A stretch of DNA of 64,000 nt from Symbiodinium microadriaticum (Eukaryota > Sar > Dinophyceae > Suessiales > Symbiodiniaceae). A program made the position numbers and the translations under genes. The notes under the pieces were generated by a model. It saw only the letters and a list, made by a program, of their open reading frames with translations. It made no database searches and was not told the origin of the DNA. The stretch spans positions 420,106 through 484,105 of the forward strand of contig LSRX01000175.1 of assembly GCA_001939145.1 (NCBI GenBank), given 5' to 3'. This document shows, piece after piece, positions 10,101-18,351 of this stretch; the first letter of the stretch is position 1; each line of letters begins with the position of its first letter.

Positions 10101-11877
10101 TCGCTTTGACGAGGCGGCGGCCCTGTCGTTTAAGGCTAGGTGTAGGCCCGATTGTCTTTCGGTTTATGGGGTCGAGCCTAGGGTTGGCGATTCTATTAAG
10201 TCGTTTGCCTCTGCGTTGCCTCTGCCGCTTGCTAGGAGACTTGCTTCAGGGTCGTTTGCCGCCCGAACGGGTGCATGGGAGCCCTTGCCACAGGAGGCGG
10301 TTGCCGCCACACAAGCTCGCTTCAGGGTCACTGTGGATCCAAACTCTGCTTGCCGCGCACCGGCCTGTGAGCCATACCCGCGCCGGGAGTGGCACGAGGA
10401 TCCCGAATGGATTTCCGAAATTTGTTCGTCACTGCACTTCAGGGAACTCTTCAGATACAACTTCAAGCATCCAGGTCACATCAATGTCAATGAGGCTAGG
10501 GTGTTTAAAAGTTGGGTTAAATCCTTAGCTAAGACCCCGTCCCCTCAGCGAGCCGTTGCATTGCTAGACTCCCGAGTCACCATTGGTGCAGCTGCGAAAG
10601 GTAGGTCTTCCAGTTTTGCCATTTCGCGGGTGCTTAGCGGGTCCCTTGGTTACATCATCGGGTCTGGGATCTATCCGGGTTTGCTACATTGTAGGTCGGC
10701 TGACAACCGAGCTGACGAGCCTTCTAGAGACCGGGCCGTGCTTGCTCCAACTCGGCAGGTCCCACGATGGTTGCAGCAGCTTCTGGCCGGCGACTGGCGC
10801 TCTTTCGACTTAGTCGTCGAAGCTTCTTGCCTCAAGAAAATCCCAGCTCGTTGGCTGAGATTTTTGCTCCTGCTGGGTGGCGATATCGAGCGGAATCCTG
10901 GCCCTCGCATCGCTGTGAAGACCCCCAGAGGACCCCTTGACCTTGAGCAAGGGTTTGCGCCCAGCACGATGCATAAGATGCGCAAAGCTCTCGAAGCTCT
11001 GGAGCTTTGGCTGCTCGAGGTTGCCCACCTGAGCCTGGAGCAAGCCTTAAGCACCAACGAAGGGGCTGAGCTTGCACTTAGAGGTTTCGGACTTCATTTG
11101 TATGCCGAGGGTCACCCAAGATACTTGCTTGTGTATGCGATTACGGCCATTCAGAACCGTTGTCCATCTTACCGCAACCGCCTCAGCGCAGCTTGGCAGG
11201 TAGATAAGAAGTGGCAGGACATTGAGCCCGGAGAGTGCCGTCCGGTACTTCCCGCAGCGGCCGTCCGCGCGCTGCTCTGCGTCACAGCTCTGTGGGGCTG
11301 GTTGCGCTGGTCTGGTTTGGTGCTCGTTGGCTTCTTGGCGATGCTCCACCCGACGGAGATGGTACAGCTCCTCCGCAAGGACTTGGTCTTCCCCTCCGAT
11401 GCCCTCGGGCATACTCGTGCTTTGTACGTTCACTTACGTAAGCCTAAGACACAAAGATTCGCTCGACGTCAGCATGGTAAGATCGACGACCCAATCGCGA
11501 TTCGCATTTTGGAAGCTTTATTTGGGCAGCTCGCTCCGCATGAGCGCCTTTTTGCTGGCTCGATGCATTCTTTTCGCAAGCTGTGGGATGCTGGCCTTCA
11601 ATTTCTGGGCATCCCGTGTCGGGCAATCGTCAAGGGAGCGACTCCTGGAGTTCTTCGAGGCTCAGGAGCTACCTTTTTCTACCAGGCTACAGAGAACGTG
11701 CAGTGGCTGGCGTGGCGCGGCCGATGGGCCCGCGTCCGAACCTTGGAATATTATCTGCAGGAGGTGGCGGCCCAGTTGCTCCTGACGGAACTGGGCACAC
11801 AAGCTCGCTACCGCATAGCTGCCTTTGATTCCGCTTGTGATGCGGTCCTGTGCTCGCTTTCCGGTGCTACGCAGTAA
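7177..11877 (+). CDS. ORF3 (Pol): RT - RNase H with methyltransferase-like insert - 2A - tyrosine recombinase
   Basis: 1566 aa from the ATG inside ATGA 7177-7180; the frame is open upstream as far as 5389, but that part is the Arg/Ser-rich shadow of ORF2. An ATG at 7132 is an alternative start. RT lies around residues 290-600, with A436-DLSDF (D437, D440), GTMAMGD and AIDDH (D537, D538). RNase H is split: D703 (YALDAS), then about 400 residues of insertion, then E1106, D1131 and D1180 (NRADEPSR). The insertion carries a methyltransferase-like pattern. A 2A motif (D1236-P1243) should release a 1242-aa RT-RNase H protein and a 324-aa recombinase. The long frame is intact; the recombinase has His where the first catalytic Arg is expected (H1391). 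Confidence 0.9.
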   Translation: MRQGRLEGSGSGGEDTEVCKGSGLPAELRPASGASVGDAGAASLPDFDPTSDTLLEPCKLVSQTLGFFFSSFSGLSCFVWASLRDPVRPMQVAPQSDLWPIPPPQWRWHGRARNQRAKRKRLFHSTRARLLQVIICSLNWKTLGYPKSCPPSAKLGAPISLQQHKVIDHLEGLVTRYLRCPSFLPEALGRCGPKFASFCSIVRELPKLDPGFADVDSVAELVQGMFEGFDKYGHAKGTSSSAGCPAGPVAVDPNLISHQNKHRSQVLSPDPVSGAAGLVRCTTTLAGLTSLKVTASRIKWKHSPDFNPLPFISDRFLKEAYLDPELLRMPREAWPATRPALVHADRNELLALARLLDQHQALAVFEESEAAHLPRDEEIGLFSIRKDNEWDRLIMNPTVVNARSFRYSNAAKALTPGWMLTLLHAEPHEGWRFYAADLSDFYHSFRISKARALRNRFRARFSHADLAGCSSVDSGLKEPLMIGLGTMAMGDALSVEVAQSAHTGLLQQTCGSMLGSEVLRYRALVPRTSHVEALAIDDHISLQRLPLSAIGPEHHARDSQVFELSCSVYESVGLHRNVKKDKKGLTAGVVLGAELDGVAGVVSAPRDRVLALSFISSWIAHCGAASPELLDSLVGSWVHVLLFRRPLFCIIEALFREGAGFKRTEVFALSPQARNELFLLSFLGGLGQADLRAPYNPSLYALDASPWAGAICTTSVGCAAASELWRHAEQRGYYTRLASPAAATLAEHGIEHVGEDRFGDPGETCQFPAQTVRRPVSLSRPLQEGCLYDCIELGGSGSWAQTLGSFGLTLHPLSCSSNGASLLADLSGKTVARDLIGLAARRVVREWHISLTCFTDSPLKRPRRRTACMPAGVSGCEKETAADNRLARVAVWILATALSCGQYVSVQLPAGSKLLYLHCFRTLAQIGCVLTTFCFCTFGSPFRKRVLWLHNKPWVARLQGGCSCERGQHFSAAGARFDEAAALSFKARCRPDCLSVYGVEPRVGDSIKSFASALPLPLARRLASGSFAARTGAWEPLPQEAVAATQARFRVTVDPNSACRAPACEPYPRREWHEDPEWISEICSSLHFRELFRYNFKHPGHINVNEARVFKSWVKSLAKTPSPQRAVALLDSRVTIGAAAKGRSSSFAISRVLSGSLGYIIGSGIYPGLLHCRSADNRADEPSRDRAVLAPTRQVPRWLQQLLAGDWRSFDLVVEASCLKKIPARWLRFLLLLGGDIERNPGPRIAVKTPRGPLDLEQGFAPSTMHKMRKALEALELWLLEVAHLSLEQALSTNEGAELALRGFGLHLYAEGHPRYLLVYAITAIQNRCPSYRNRLSAAWQVDKKWQDIEPGECRPVLPAAAVRALLCVTALWGWLRWSGLVLVGFLAMLHPTEMVQLLRKDLVFPSDALGHTRALYVHLRKPKTQRFARRQHGKIDDPIAIRILEALFGQLAPHERLFAGSMHSFRKLWDAGLQFLGIPCRAIVKGATPGVLRGSGATFFYQATENVQWLAWRGRWARVRTLEYYLQEVAAQLLLTELGTQARYRIAAFDSACDAVLCSLSGATQ
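8050..8985 (+). other. Reverse transcriptase domain of Pol
   Basis: About residues 292-603. Visible motifs in order: K386 with RLIMNPTVVN (residues 392-401), the nucleotide-handling strand; FYAADLSDFYHSF with D437/D440 (motif A); LGTMAMGDALS (486-491 region, motif B); and LAIDDHISL with D537/D538, in place of the more usual YxDD; then a KKDKKGL stretch (motif D/E region). All three catalytic aspartates are present, so the domain looks functional. Boundaries are approximate. Confidence 0.85.
9256..9330 (+). other. RNase H, first half (D703)
   Basis: YALDASPWAGAICTTS matches the first strand pair of RNase H, with D703 as the first catalytic acid. The fold is interrupted just after this by the long insertion and resumes at about 10470. 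Confidence 0.65.
9525..10170 (+). other. Methyltransferase-like insertion inside RNase H
   Basis: Residues about 784-998. YDCIELGGSGSW (D789-W799) looks like a SAM-binding motif I; ISLTCFTDS (849-857) sits where DNA cytosine methyltransferases have PC followed by F-S; VQLPAGS (906-912) sits where an E-N/Q-P motif is expected; then C-x-FGSPFRKR (936-945) and a Cys-rich stretch. The order of motifs fits a methyltransferase-like module, but the catalytic PC and E(N/Q)P motifs are not conserved, so an active enzyme is doubtful. DIRS elements are known to carry a methyltransferase domain between RT/RNase H and the recombinase; here it interrupts RNase H. Confidence 0.5.
10465..10745 (+). other. 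RNase H, second half (E1106, D1131, D1180)
   Basis: HINVNEARVFKSW supplies the catalytic Glu (E1106) on the first helix. VALLDSRVTIGAAAKGRSSS supplies D1131, and SADNRADEPSRDR supplies the last Asp (D1180). This is the usual C-terminal pattern of RNase H in DIRS-type elements. Confidence 0.75.
10882..10905 (+). other. 2A-type ribosome-skipping motif
   Basis: Codes for DIERNPGP (D1236-P1243), a complete match to the D(V/I)ExNPGP consensus, preceded by a Leu-rich stretch (WLRFLLLLGG) as in known 2A sequences. Skipping would occur between G1242 and P1243, releasing RT-RNase H from the recombinase. 2A motifs are established in some viruses and in several non-LTR retrotransposons. Confidence 0.85.
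10903..11877 (+). other. Tyrosine recombinase domain
   Basis: 324 aa after the 2A site. The helical N-terminal part (MRKALEALELWLLEVAHL onward) fits a core-binding domain. The catalytic part shows K in VHLRKPK, LRGSGAT with R1494 (Arg II; the preceding box-II His position is Gly1491), WRGRW (R1514-W1517) and EYYLQE with the candidate nucleophile Y1525 or Y1526. At the Arg I position the sequence is MLHPTE, with H1391 (CAC) where LRPxE is usual. This could be an inactivating CpG-type change or a family variant. Confidence 0.75.
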
Positions 11878-11967
11878 GGGAGAGGTGGAAGTCACTGGCG
11901 CAACTCTGGTGTGCTTCAACTTTGAGCTCGACATTTAAATGTTGGGCATTCCTCGGCCGACCTTTTT
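11878..11967 (+). other. 3' untranslated segment of the retrotransposon
   Basis: 90 bp between the Pol stop and repeat B1. It contains a perfect 12-bp palindrome ACATTTAAATGT (11931-11942). No polyadenylation signal can be named with confidence. Confidence 0.6.
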
Positions 11968-12046
11968 CCCAGCTGCATAGCAGCTCGAGCGCAGGCCGGC
12001 AGCACACGGGACACTTCGAACGAGCGGACGAACAAGGCGGAGGGAT
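11968..12046 (+). repeat. Split direct repeat B1
   Basis: 79 bp, from CCCAGCTGCATAGC to GGCGGAGGGAT, apparently identical to B2. It begins with an inverted repeat AGCTGC-ATA-GCAGCT (11971-11985), a plausible protein-binding site. Confidence 0.9.
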
Positions 12047-12059
12047 GCTTCTTATCCCT
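12041..12059. promoter_or_regulatory. Candidate recombination core at the B1/A2 junction
   Basis: AGGGAT - GCTTCTT - ATCCCT: 6-bp inverted arms around a 7-bp spacer exactly where B1 meets A2. In a split-direct-repeat element this junction recreates the joined ends of the circular intermediate, so arms plus spacer look like a tyrosine-recombinase crossover site. Inferred from position and symmetry. Confidence 0.5.
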
Positions 12060-12097
12060 AGCTGCAGTGAGTAGCGACTGAGATGCTCAGCTTTTGG
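12047..12097 (+). repeat. Split direct repeat A2
   Basis: 51 bp, apparently identical to A1 at the left end; followed by 4 bp (CCCA) and then B2. Confidence 0.9.
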
Positions 12098-12101
12098 CCC
12101 A

Positions 12102-12180
12102 CCCAGCTGCATAGCAGCTCGAGCGCAGGCCGGCAGCACACGGGACACTTCGAACGAGCGGACGAACAAGGCGGAGGGAT
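12102..12180 (+). repeat. Split direct repeat B2 (right end of element)
   Basis: 79 bp, apparently identical to B1. Flanking DNA resumes at 12181 with AGGCTTTAGGG, telomere-like. Confidence 0.9.
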
Positions 12181-12399
12181 AGGCTTTAGGGTTGTGGGTT
12201 ACGGGTTTATGGAGGGTTTAGGGCTTTACCAGTATGGCTAAAGCTCAAACACGCCTCCCCTGAGCCCCGCATTCATTTATTGGTCATTCTGATTCTCGAA
12301 ATCGGGGGTTTCGTGTTTGTGCCTAAGTCGCAGAAGCTGAAAAGAAGGAGCGGTACTGCACTTGCACTGCCTTGCTATGTGTTTTTGTTTAATGATATT

Positions 12400-12497
12400 C
12401 TGGGTCCTTGTTGGATACAATTTTACATTGTTGGTTATACTAAAACCCTAATACGGATTAAAAAGCGATTTTTAATATGGCCCCAACAGGGAACCAG
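12400..12497. mobile_element. MITE-H copy
   Basis: Left end CTGGGTCCTTGTTGGATAC and right end CCCCAACAGGGAACCAG pair as inverted repeats; interior about 65 bp, AT-rich. 12500-12980 has no recognised feature. Confidence 0.65.
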
Positions 12498-12989
12498 ATC
12501 TCTCGGCAACCATTTTCATGACCTGGACCCGGGGCCCTGGTATCAAAGCGTGCAGCACAACCCCAACACTTAGAACACCATAAGGGTCTGAACTTCTAAC
12601 CTGGAACCTTCCTTGGTGCCTCGGAAGGTATTCCCTTGTTTGTGCGTGGGCGGTCTGTGTGGTGCTGATCACCTGCTTCACGGAGGTGGCATCTGATCCG
12701 ATAGATTGGTTCGGACTTATGTTGCAGGGTCGTGGCTTGAGGAGCCCTTAACGGCAGACCCCTCGGCTTTGAAATGAACGCGATTTTCGTCTTGAACCTG
12801 CTTACTGCGTACCCTGATCGACCACATAGCGTTCAGGGGTTGAGTTGTGGTCAGAAGCTGGAGGAATTGAATTCACAAATCAAAGTAGGGAACTCCAGTG
12901 GTGTTGGCCTTTGTGGGAACTGTCATCCATATAAGTTATAAGTAGTCATACTCCATTCCTGTGTACTCAAGCATACGTAGAATTCATAT

Positions 12990-13195
12990 TATGTTTGTTT
13001 GTCTCTCATTCTTGTTGCCTGGCTGTCTGCCTGTCTGTCCTGTCTGCCTTTCTTCGTGGCTGCCTCCTGTTTGCCTGCCTGCCTGCTTGCTTGGCTGGCT
13101 GGCTGTCTGTTTGTATGTATCTGTCGGTCTGTTTGTCTGTCAGTCTGTATGTATGCTGCATGTATGTATGCATGTATGCCTGCAAGCATGCCTCG
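12990..13195. repeat. Compound TCTG/CTGC/GTAT microsatellite
   Basis: Degenerate tetranucleotide array giving open frames rich in Cys, Leu and Val on + and Arg, Gln on -. No gene is inferred. 13200-13500 is low-complexity (AATGC/AATGG-like), and nothing was recognised there. Confidence 0.85.
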
Positions 13196-13527
13196 ACATA
13201 ATGTATGGTAAATAATGCAATGAACGGGGTGTGGTGCAACGCAATGCCGTGTAATGCAGCGCAATGCCATGCTAGGCCCATGAATGAATGCAACAGAAAA
13301 GTAACGGAATGGAATGGCATGTATTGTATGTGTGCATGTATATGTATATTTTCGGCATGCATGCGTGATTCTTGAAGGGTCCGCAACCTGCCTATCCACA
13401 TAGATGTTCATACTGTAAAGACAGAAACAGATGTGTATATCTAGGAATATGTATGCTTGCACGTATGTCCGTGTGCATAAAGACGTCAGAAGACGCGCAG
13501 GCACTCTTCCAGTCAAGCCGGCCTGCA

Positions 13528-13575
13528 ACCCTAAACCCTAAATCCTATAAACCCTATAAACCCTAAACCCTAAGG
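13528..13575 (-). repeat. Telomere-like tract
   Basis: CCCTAAA and CCCTATAAA units. Confidence 0.8.
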
Positions 13576-13647
13576 TCTAGGATTGTTTCTCGGTCTTCGT
13601 TATCGGGGGGACGGCTGCTAAAGGGGTTAGAGCATGTCTGGGACTCT

Positions 13648-13664
13648 CTGTCTCTCCCTCTGTC

Positions 13665-13712
<48 letters not shown>

Positions 13713-13899
13713 TCCCTCCCTCTTTCTCTACATGTATGTATGTATGTATGTATGTATGTATGTATGCATGCATGCATGCATGTATGCATGGATATATGTA
13801 CGTACGTACGTACGTACGTATGTATGTATGTATGTATGTATGTATGTATGCGTCTATACATGTATGTATGTATGTATGTATGTATGTATGTATGTATGT
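13648..13899. repeat. CT, then ATGT / ATGC / ACGT microsatellites
   Basis: CT dinucleotides (about 13650-13710) are followed by tetranucleotides that switch from ATGT to ATGC, to ACGT, and back to ATGT. Alternating purine-pyrimidine sequence of this kind can adopt unusual helical forms. Confidence 0.9.
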
Positions 13900-16800
13900 C
13901 GTAATGTAGTGTAATGTAGTGAAATGTAGTGTAATGTAGTGTAATGTAATGTAATAATGTAATGTAATAATGTAATGTAATGATGTAATGTAATGTAATG
14001 TAATGTAATGTAATGTAATGTAATGTAATGTAAGGTAACGTAATGTAAGGTAACGTAATGTAATGTAATGTAATGTAATGTAATGTAATGTAATGTAATG
14101 TAATGTAATGTAATGTAATGTAATGTAATGTATGCATGCATGGATATGTGTAATGTAATGTAATGTAATGTAATGTAATGTAATGTAATGTAATGTAATG
14201 TAATGTAATGTAATGTAATGTAATGTAATGTAATGTAATGTAATGTAATGTAATGTAATGTAATGTAATGTAATGTAATGTAATGTAATGTAATGTAATG
14301 TAATGTAATGTAATGTAATGTAATGTAATGTAATGTAATGTAATGTAATGTAATGTAATGTAATGTAATGTAATGTAATGTAATGTAATGTAATGTAATG
14401 TAATGTAATGTAATGTAATGTAATGTAATGTAATGTAATGTAATGTAATGTAATGTAATGTAATGTAATGTAATGTAATGTAATGTAATGTAATGTAATG
14501 TAATGTAATGTAATGTAATGTAATGTAATGTAATGTAATGTAATGTAATGTAATGTAATGTAATGTAATGTAATGTAATGTAATGTAATGTAATGTAATG
14601 TAATGTAATGTAATGTAATGTAATGTAATGTAATGTAATGTAATGTAATGTAATGTAATGTAATGTAATGTAATGTAATGTAATGTAATGTAATGTAATG
14701 TAATGTAATGTAATGTAATGTAATGTAATGTAATGTAATGTAATGTAATGTAATGTAATGTAATGTAATGTAATGTAATGTAATGTAATGTAATGTAATG
14801 TAATGTAATGTAATGTAATGTAATGTAATGTAATGTAATGTAATGTAATGTAATGTAATGTAATGTAATGTAATGTAATGTAATGTAATGTAATGTAATG
14901 TAATGTAATGTAATGTAATGTAATGTAATGTAATGTAATGTAATGTAATGTAATGTAATGTAATGTAATGTAATGTAATGTAATGTAATGTAATGTAATG
15001 TAATGTAATGTAATGTAATGTAATGTAATGTAATGTAATGTAATGTAATGTAATGTAATGTAATGTAATGTAATGTAATGTAATGTAATGTAATGTAATG
15101 TAATGTAATGTAATGTAATGTAATGTAATGTAATGTAATGTAATGTAATGTAATGTAATGTAATGTAATGTAATGTAATGTAATGTAATGTAATGTAATG
15201 TAATGTAATGTAATGTAATGTAATGTAATGTAATGTAATGTAATGTAATGTAATGTAATGTAATGTAATGTAATGTAATGTAATGTAATGTAATGTAATG
15301 TAATGTAATGTAATGTAATGTAATGTAATGTAATGTAATGTAATGTAATGTAATGTAATGTAATGTAATGTAATGTAATGTAATGTAATGTAATGTAATG
15401 TAATGTAATGTAATGTAATGTAATGTAATGTAATGTAATGTAATGTAATGTAATGTAATGTAATGTAATGTAATGTAATGTAATGTAATGTAATGTAATG
15501 TAATGTAATGTAATGTAATGTAATGTAATGTAATGTAATGTAATGTAATGTAATGTAATGTAATGTAATGTAATGTAATGTAATGTAATGTAATGTAATG
15601 TAATGTAATGTAATGTAATGTAATGTAATGTAATGTAATGTAATGTAATGTAATGTAATGTAATGTAATGTAATGTAATGTAATGTAATGTAATGTAATG
15701 TAATGTAATGTAATGTAATGTAATGTAATGTAATGTAATGTAATGTAATGTAATGTAATGTAATGTAATGTAATGTAATGTAATGTAATGTAATGTAATG
15801 TAATGTAATGTAATGTAATGTAATGTAATGTAATGTAATGTAATGTAATGTAATGTAATGTAATGTAATGTAATGTAATGTAATGTAATGTAATGTAATG
15901 TAATGTAATGTAATGTAATGTAATGTAATGTAATGTAATGTAATGTAATGTAATGTAATGTAATGTAATGTAATGTAATGTAATGTAATGTAATGTAATG
16001 TAATGTAATGTAATGTAATGTAATGTAATGTAATGTAATGTAATGTAATGTAATGTAATGTAATGTAATGTAATGTAATGTAATGTAATGTAATGTAATG
16101 TAATGTAATGTAATGTAATGTAATGTAATGTAATGTAATGTAATGTAATGTAATGTAATGTAATGTAATGTAATGTAATGTAATGTAATGTAATGTAATG
16201 TAATGTAATGTAATGTAATGTAATGTAATGTAATGTAATGTAATGTAATGTAATGTAATGTAATGTAATGTAATGTAATGTAATGTAATGTAATGTAATG
16301 TAATGTAATGTAATGTAATGTAATGTAATGTAATGTAATGTAATGTAATGTAATGTAATGTAATGTAATGTAATGTAATGTAATGTAATGTAATGTAATG
16401 TAATGTAATGTAATGTAATGTAATGTAATGTAATGTAATGTAATGTAATGTAATGTAATGTAATGTAATGTAATGTAATGTAATGTAATGTAATGTAATG
16501 TAATGTAATGTAATGTAATGTAATGTAATGTAATGTAATGTAATGTAATGTAATGTAATGTAATGTAATGTAATGTAATGTAATGTAATGTAATGTAATG
16601 TAATGTAATGTAATGTAATGTAATGTAATGTAATGTAATGTAATGTAATGTAATGTAATGTAATGTAATGTAATGTAATGTAATGTAATGTAATGTAATG
16701 TAATGTAATGTAATGTAATGTAATGTAATGTAATGTAATGTAATGTAATGTAATGTAATGTAATGTAATGTAATGTAATGTAATGTAATGTAATGTAATG

Positions 16801-17409
16801 TAATGTAATGTAATGTAATGTAATGTAATGTAATGTAATGTAATGTAATGTAATGTAATGTAATGTAATGTAATGTAATGTAATGTAATGTAATGTAATG
16901 TAATGTAATGTAATGTAATGTAATGTAATGTAATGTAATGTAATGTAATGTAATGTAATGTAATGTAATGTAATGTAATGTAATGTAATGTAATGTAATG
17001 TAATGTAATGTAATGTAATGTAATGTAATGTAATGTAATGTAATGTAATGTAATGTAATGTAATGTAATGTAATGTAATGTAATGTAATGTAATGTAATG
17101 TAATGTAATGTAATGTAATGTAATGTAATGTAATGTAATGTAATGTAATGTAATGTAATGTAATGTAATGTAATGTAATGTAATGTAATGTAATGTAATG
17201 TAATGTAATGTAATGTAATGTAATGTAATGTAATGTAATGTAATGTAATGTAATGTAATGTAATGTAATGTAATGTAATGTAATGTAATGTAATGTAATG
17301 TAATGTAATGTAATGTAATGTAATGTAATGTAATGTAATGTAATGTAATGTAATGTAATGTAATGTAATGTAATGTAATGTAATGTAATGTAATGTAATG
17401 TAATGTAAT
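13900..17409. repeat. TAATG pentanucleotide array, about 3.5 kb
   Basis: The first 250 bp contain variants (GTAGTG, TAATAATG, GTAACG) and a TATGCATGCATGGATATGTG interruption at about 14131-14150. From 14151 to 17409 (3259 bp, about 652 units) the TAATG repeat is uninterrupted and without a single variant, ending at an N (17410). True length is probably not resolved. Open frames of the type HYITL come from the repeat. Confidence 0.95.
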
Positions 17410-17410
17410 N

Positions 17411-17590
17411 CCTATAAGCCTATAAGCCCTAAACCCTATAAACCCTAAACCCTATAAACCCTAAAAGCCCTAAACCCTATAAAGCCTAAACCCTAAACCC
17501 TATAAAAACCCAAAACCCGAAACCCTCAACCCTATAAGCCTATAAGCCCTAAACCCCAAAAACCCTAAGCCCTGAACCGTATAAACCCAA
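17411..17590 (-). repeat. Telomere-like tract (CCCTAAA/CCCTATAAA)
   Basis: Directly after the N ending the TAATG array. Mixed CCCTAAA and CCCTATAAA units. Confidence 0.85.
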
Positions 17591-17754
17591 CACCATCAAC
17601 TTCCTAAGGCTCATGGAGCTGCCCGTCACTCTATCCTTCGTCTTCTTCTTCTTTCTTCGTCCAGGGCCACAGCGGAAAGCGCTGGTTCCGAGACCCTGGA
17701 TCTGATTTTGATATATTTTTGAGTGCTTCTTGGGGTTGGGCTGAGAGGTTTGGG

Positions 17755-17905
17755 ATCCTCAACCCACAGCCCTAAACCCAAAACCCTAAATCCTAAACCC
17801 AAGGCCCTAAACCCTAAACCCAAGGCCCTAAACCCTAAAGCCAAGGCCCTAAACCCTAAACGCTCCCAAACCCTATAAAGCCTAAAAGCCCTAAACCCCA
17901 AAGCC
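17755..17905 (-). repeat. Telomere-like tract
   Basis: CCCTAAA units interleaved with CCCAAGG, giving a ~20-bp higher-order repeat (AAGGCCCTAAACCCTAAACC). Confidence 0.8.
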
Positions 17906-17942
17906 CCAACTTCAGGCTTGAAGTGGTTCGAAGTCCCATGTG

Positions 17943-18043
17943 GGGGTTTCCGAAAATAAGGGACCCTAATATAGAACCCCAAATAGTAGGATCCTCATTA
18001 TAAGGACCCCAAAATAAGGTACCCCTAATTTTCGGAAAGTCCC
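17943..18043. mobile_element. MITE-I copy
   Basis: Ends GGGGTTTCCGAAAATAAGGG and CCCCTAATTTTCGGAAAGTCC pair over about 20 bp. Interior has GTAGGATCCTCATTATAAGG. Non-coding, about 100 bp. Confidence 0.7.
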
Positions 18044-18124
18044 ATGTCAGATGTTCTGGACCCGATCTACAGCTCTGGGTAACTACCTGTAGCCTTCTCA
18101 GCTCCTGAGTTGGCGTTCAGAGCC

Positions 18125-18205
18125 ACGGTTCAGGGTTAAGGGTTTAGGGTTCAGGGTCTAGGGTTCAGGGCTTGGGGTTTAGGGTTCAGGGTTTAGGGTT
18201 TGTTC
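18125..18205 (+). repeat. TTTAGGG telomere-like tract
   Basis: TTTAGGG, TTCAGGG and TCTAGGG units. Confidence 0.85.
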
Positions 18206-18238
18206 GATATGAGCTGGTGTTCAGAGTATGTTCGATAT

Positions 18239-18351
18239 GGGTGGTTCTCTAAGTTAGGGTCCCTGTTATATGTCCCCACTATAGTACGGCACAGCTATAT
18301 GAAAAGGACTCTAAAAGGGACCCTCATATAGAGAACTACCCCTATAGCTTT
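18239..18351. mobile_element. MITE-D copy
   Basis: Inverted ends GGTTCTCTAAGTTAGGGTCC and GGGACCCTCATATAGAGAACTA surround a centre containing ATAGTACGGCAC, shared by all MITE-D copies. 18360-18950 has no recognised feature. Confidence 0.75.

Larger units (their letters stand above)
4641..12180 (+). mobile_element. Complete tyrosine-recombinase retrotransposon with split direct repeats
   Basis: A 7.5-kb element of the DIRS order, Ngaro/PAT-like by architecture. Repeat A (51 bp) is at 4641-4691 and 12047-12097; repeat B (79 bp) is at 11968-12046 and 12102-12180, giving A1-ORFs-B1-A2-B2. This layout is known in YR retrotransposons, which replicate through a circle and integrate by recombination without a DDE integrase. 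Inside are four ORFs on the + strand in one ATGA-linked chain, the last encoding RT, RNase H, a methyltransferase-like module, a 2A motif and a tyrosine recombinase. No target-site duplication is evident. Joining the flanks gives GTGGGTTT|AGGCTTTAGGG, a telomere-like sequence. The frames are intact and both repeat pairs look identical, so the insertion is probably young, although one recombinase residue is unusual. Confidence 0.9.

Noticed and set aside
13577..14141. 186-aa and 95-aa minus-strand frames rich in HYITL and YIHT
   Set aside because: Translation of TAATG and ATGT repeats.
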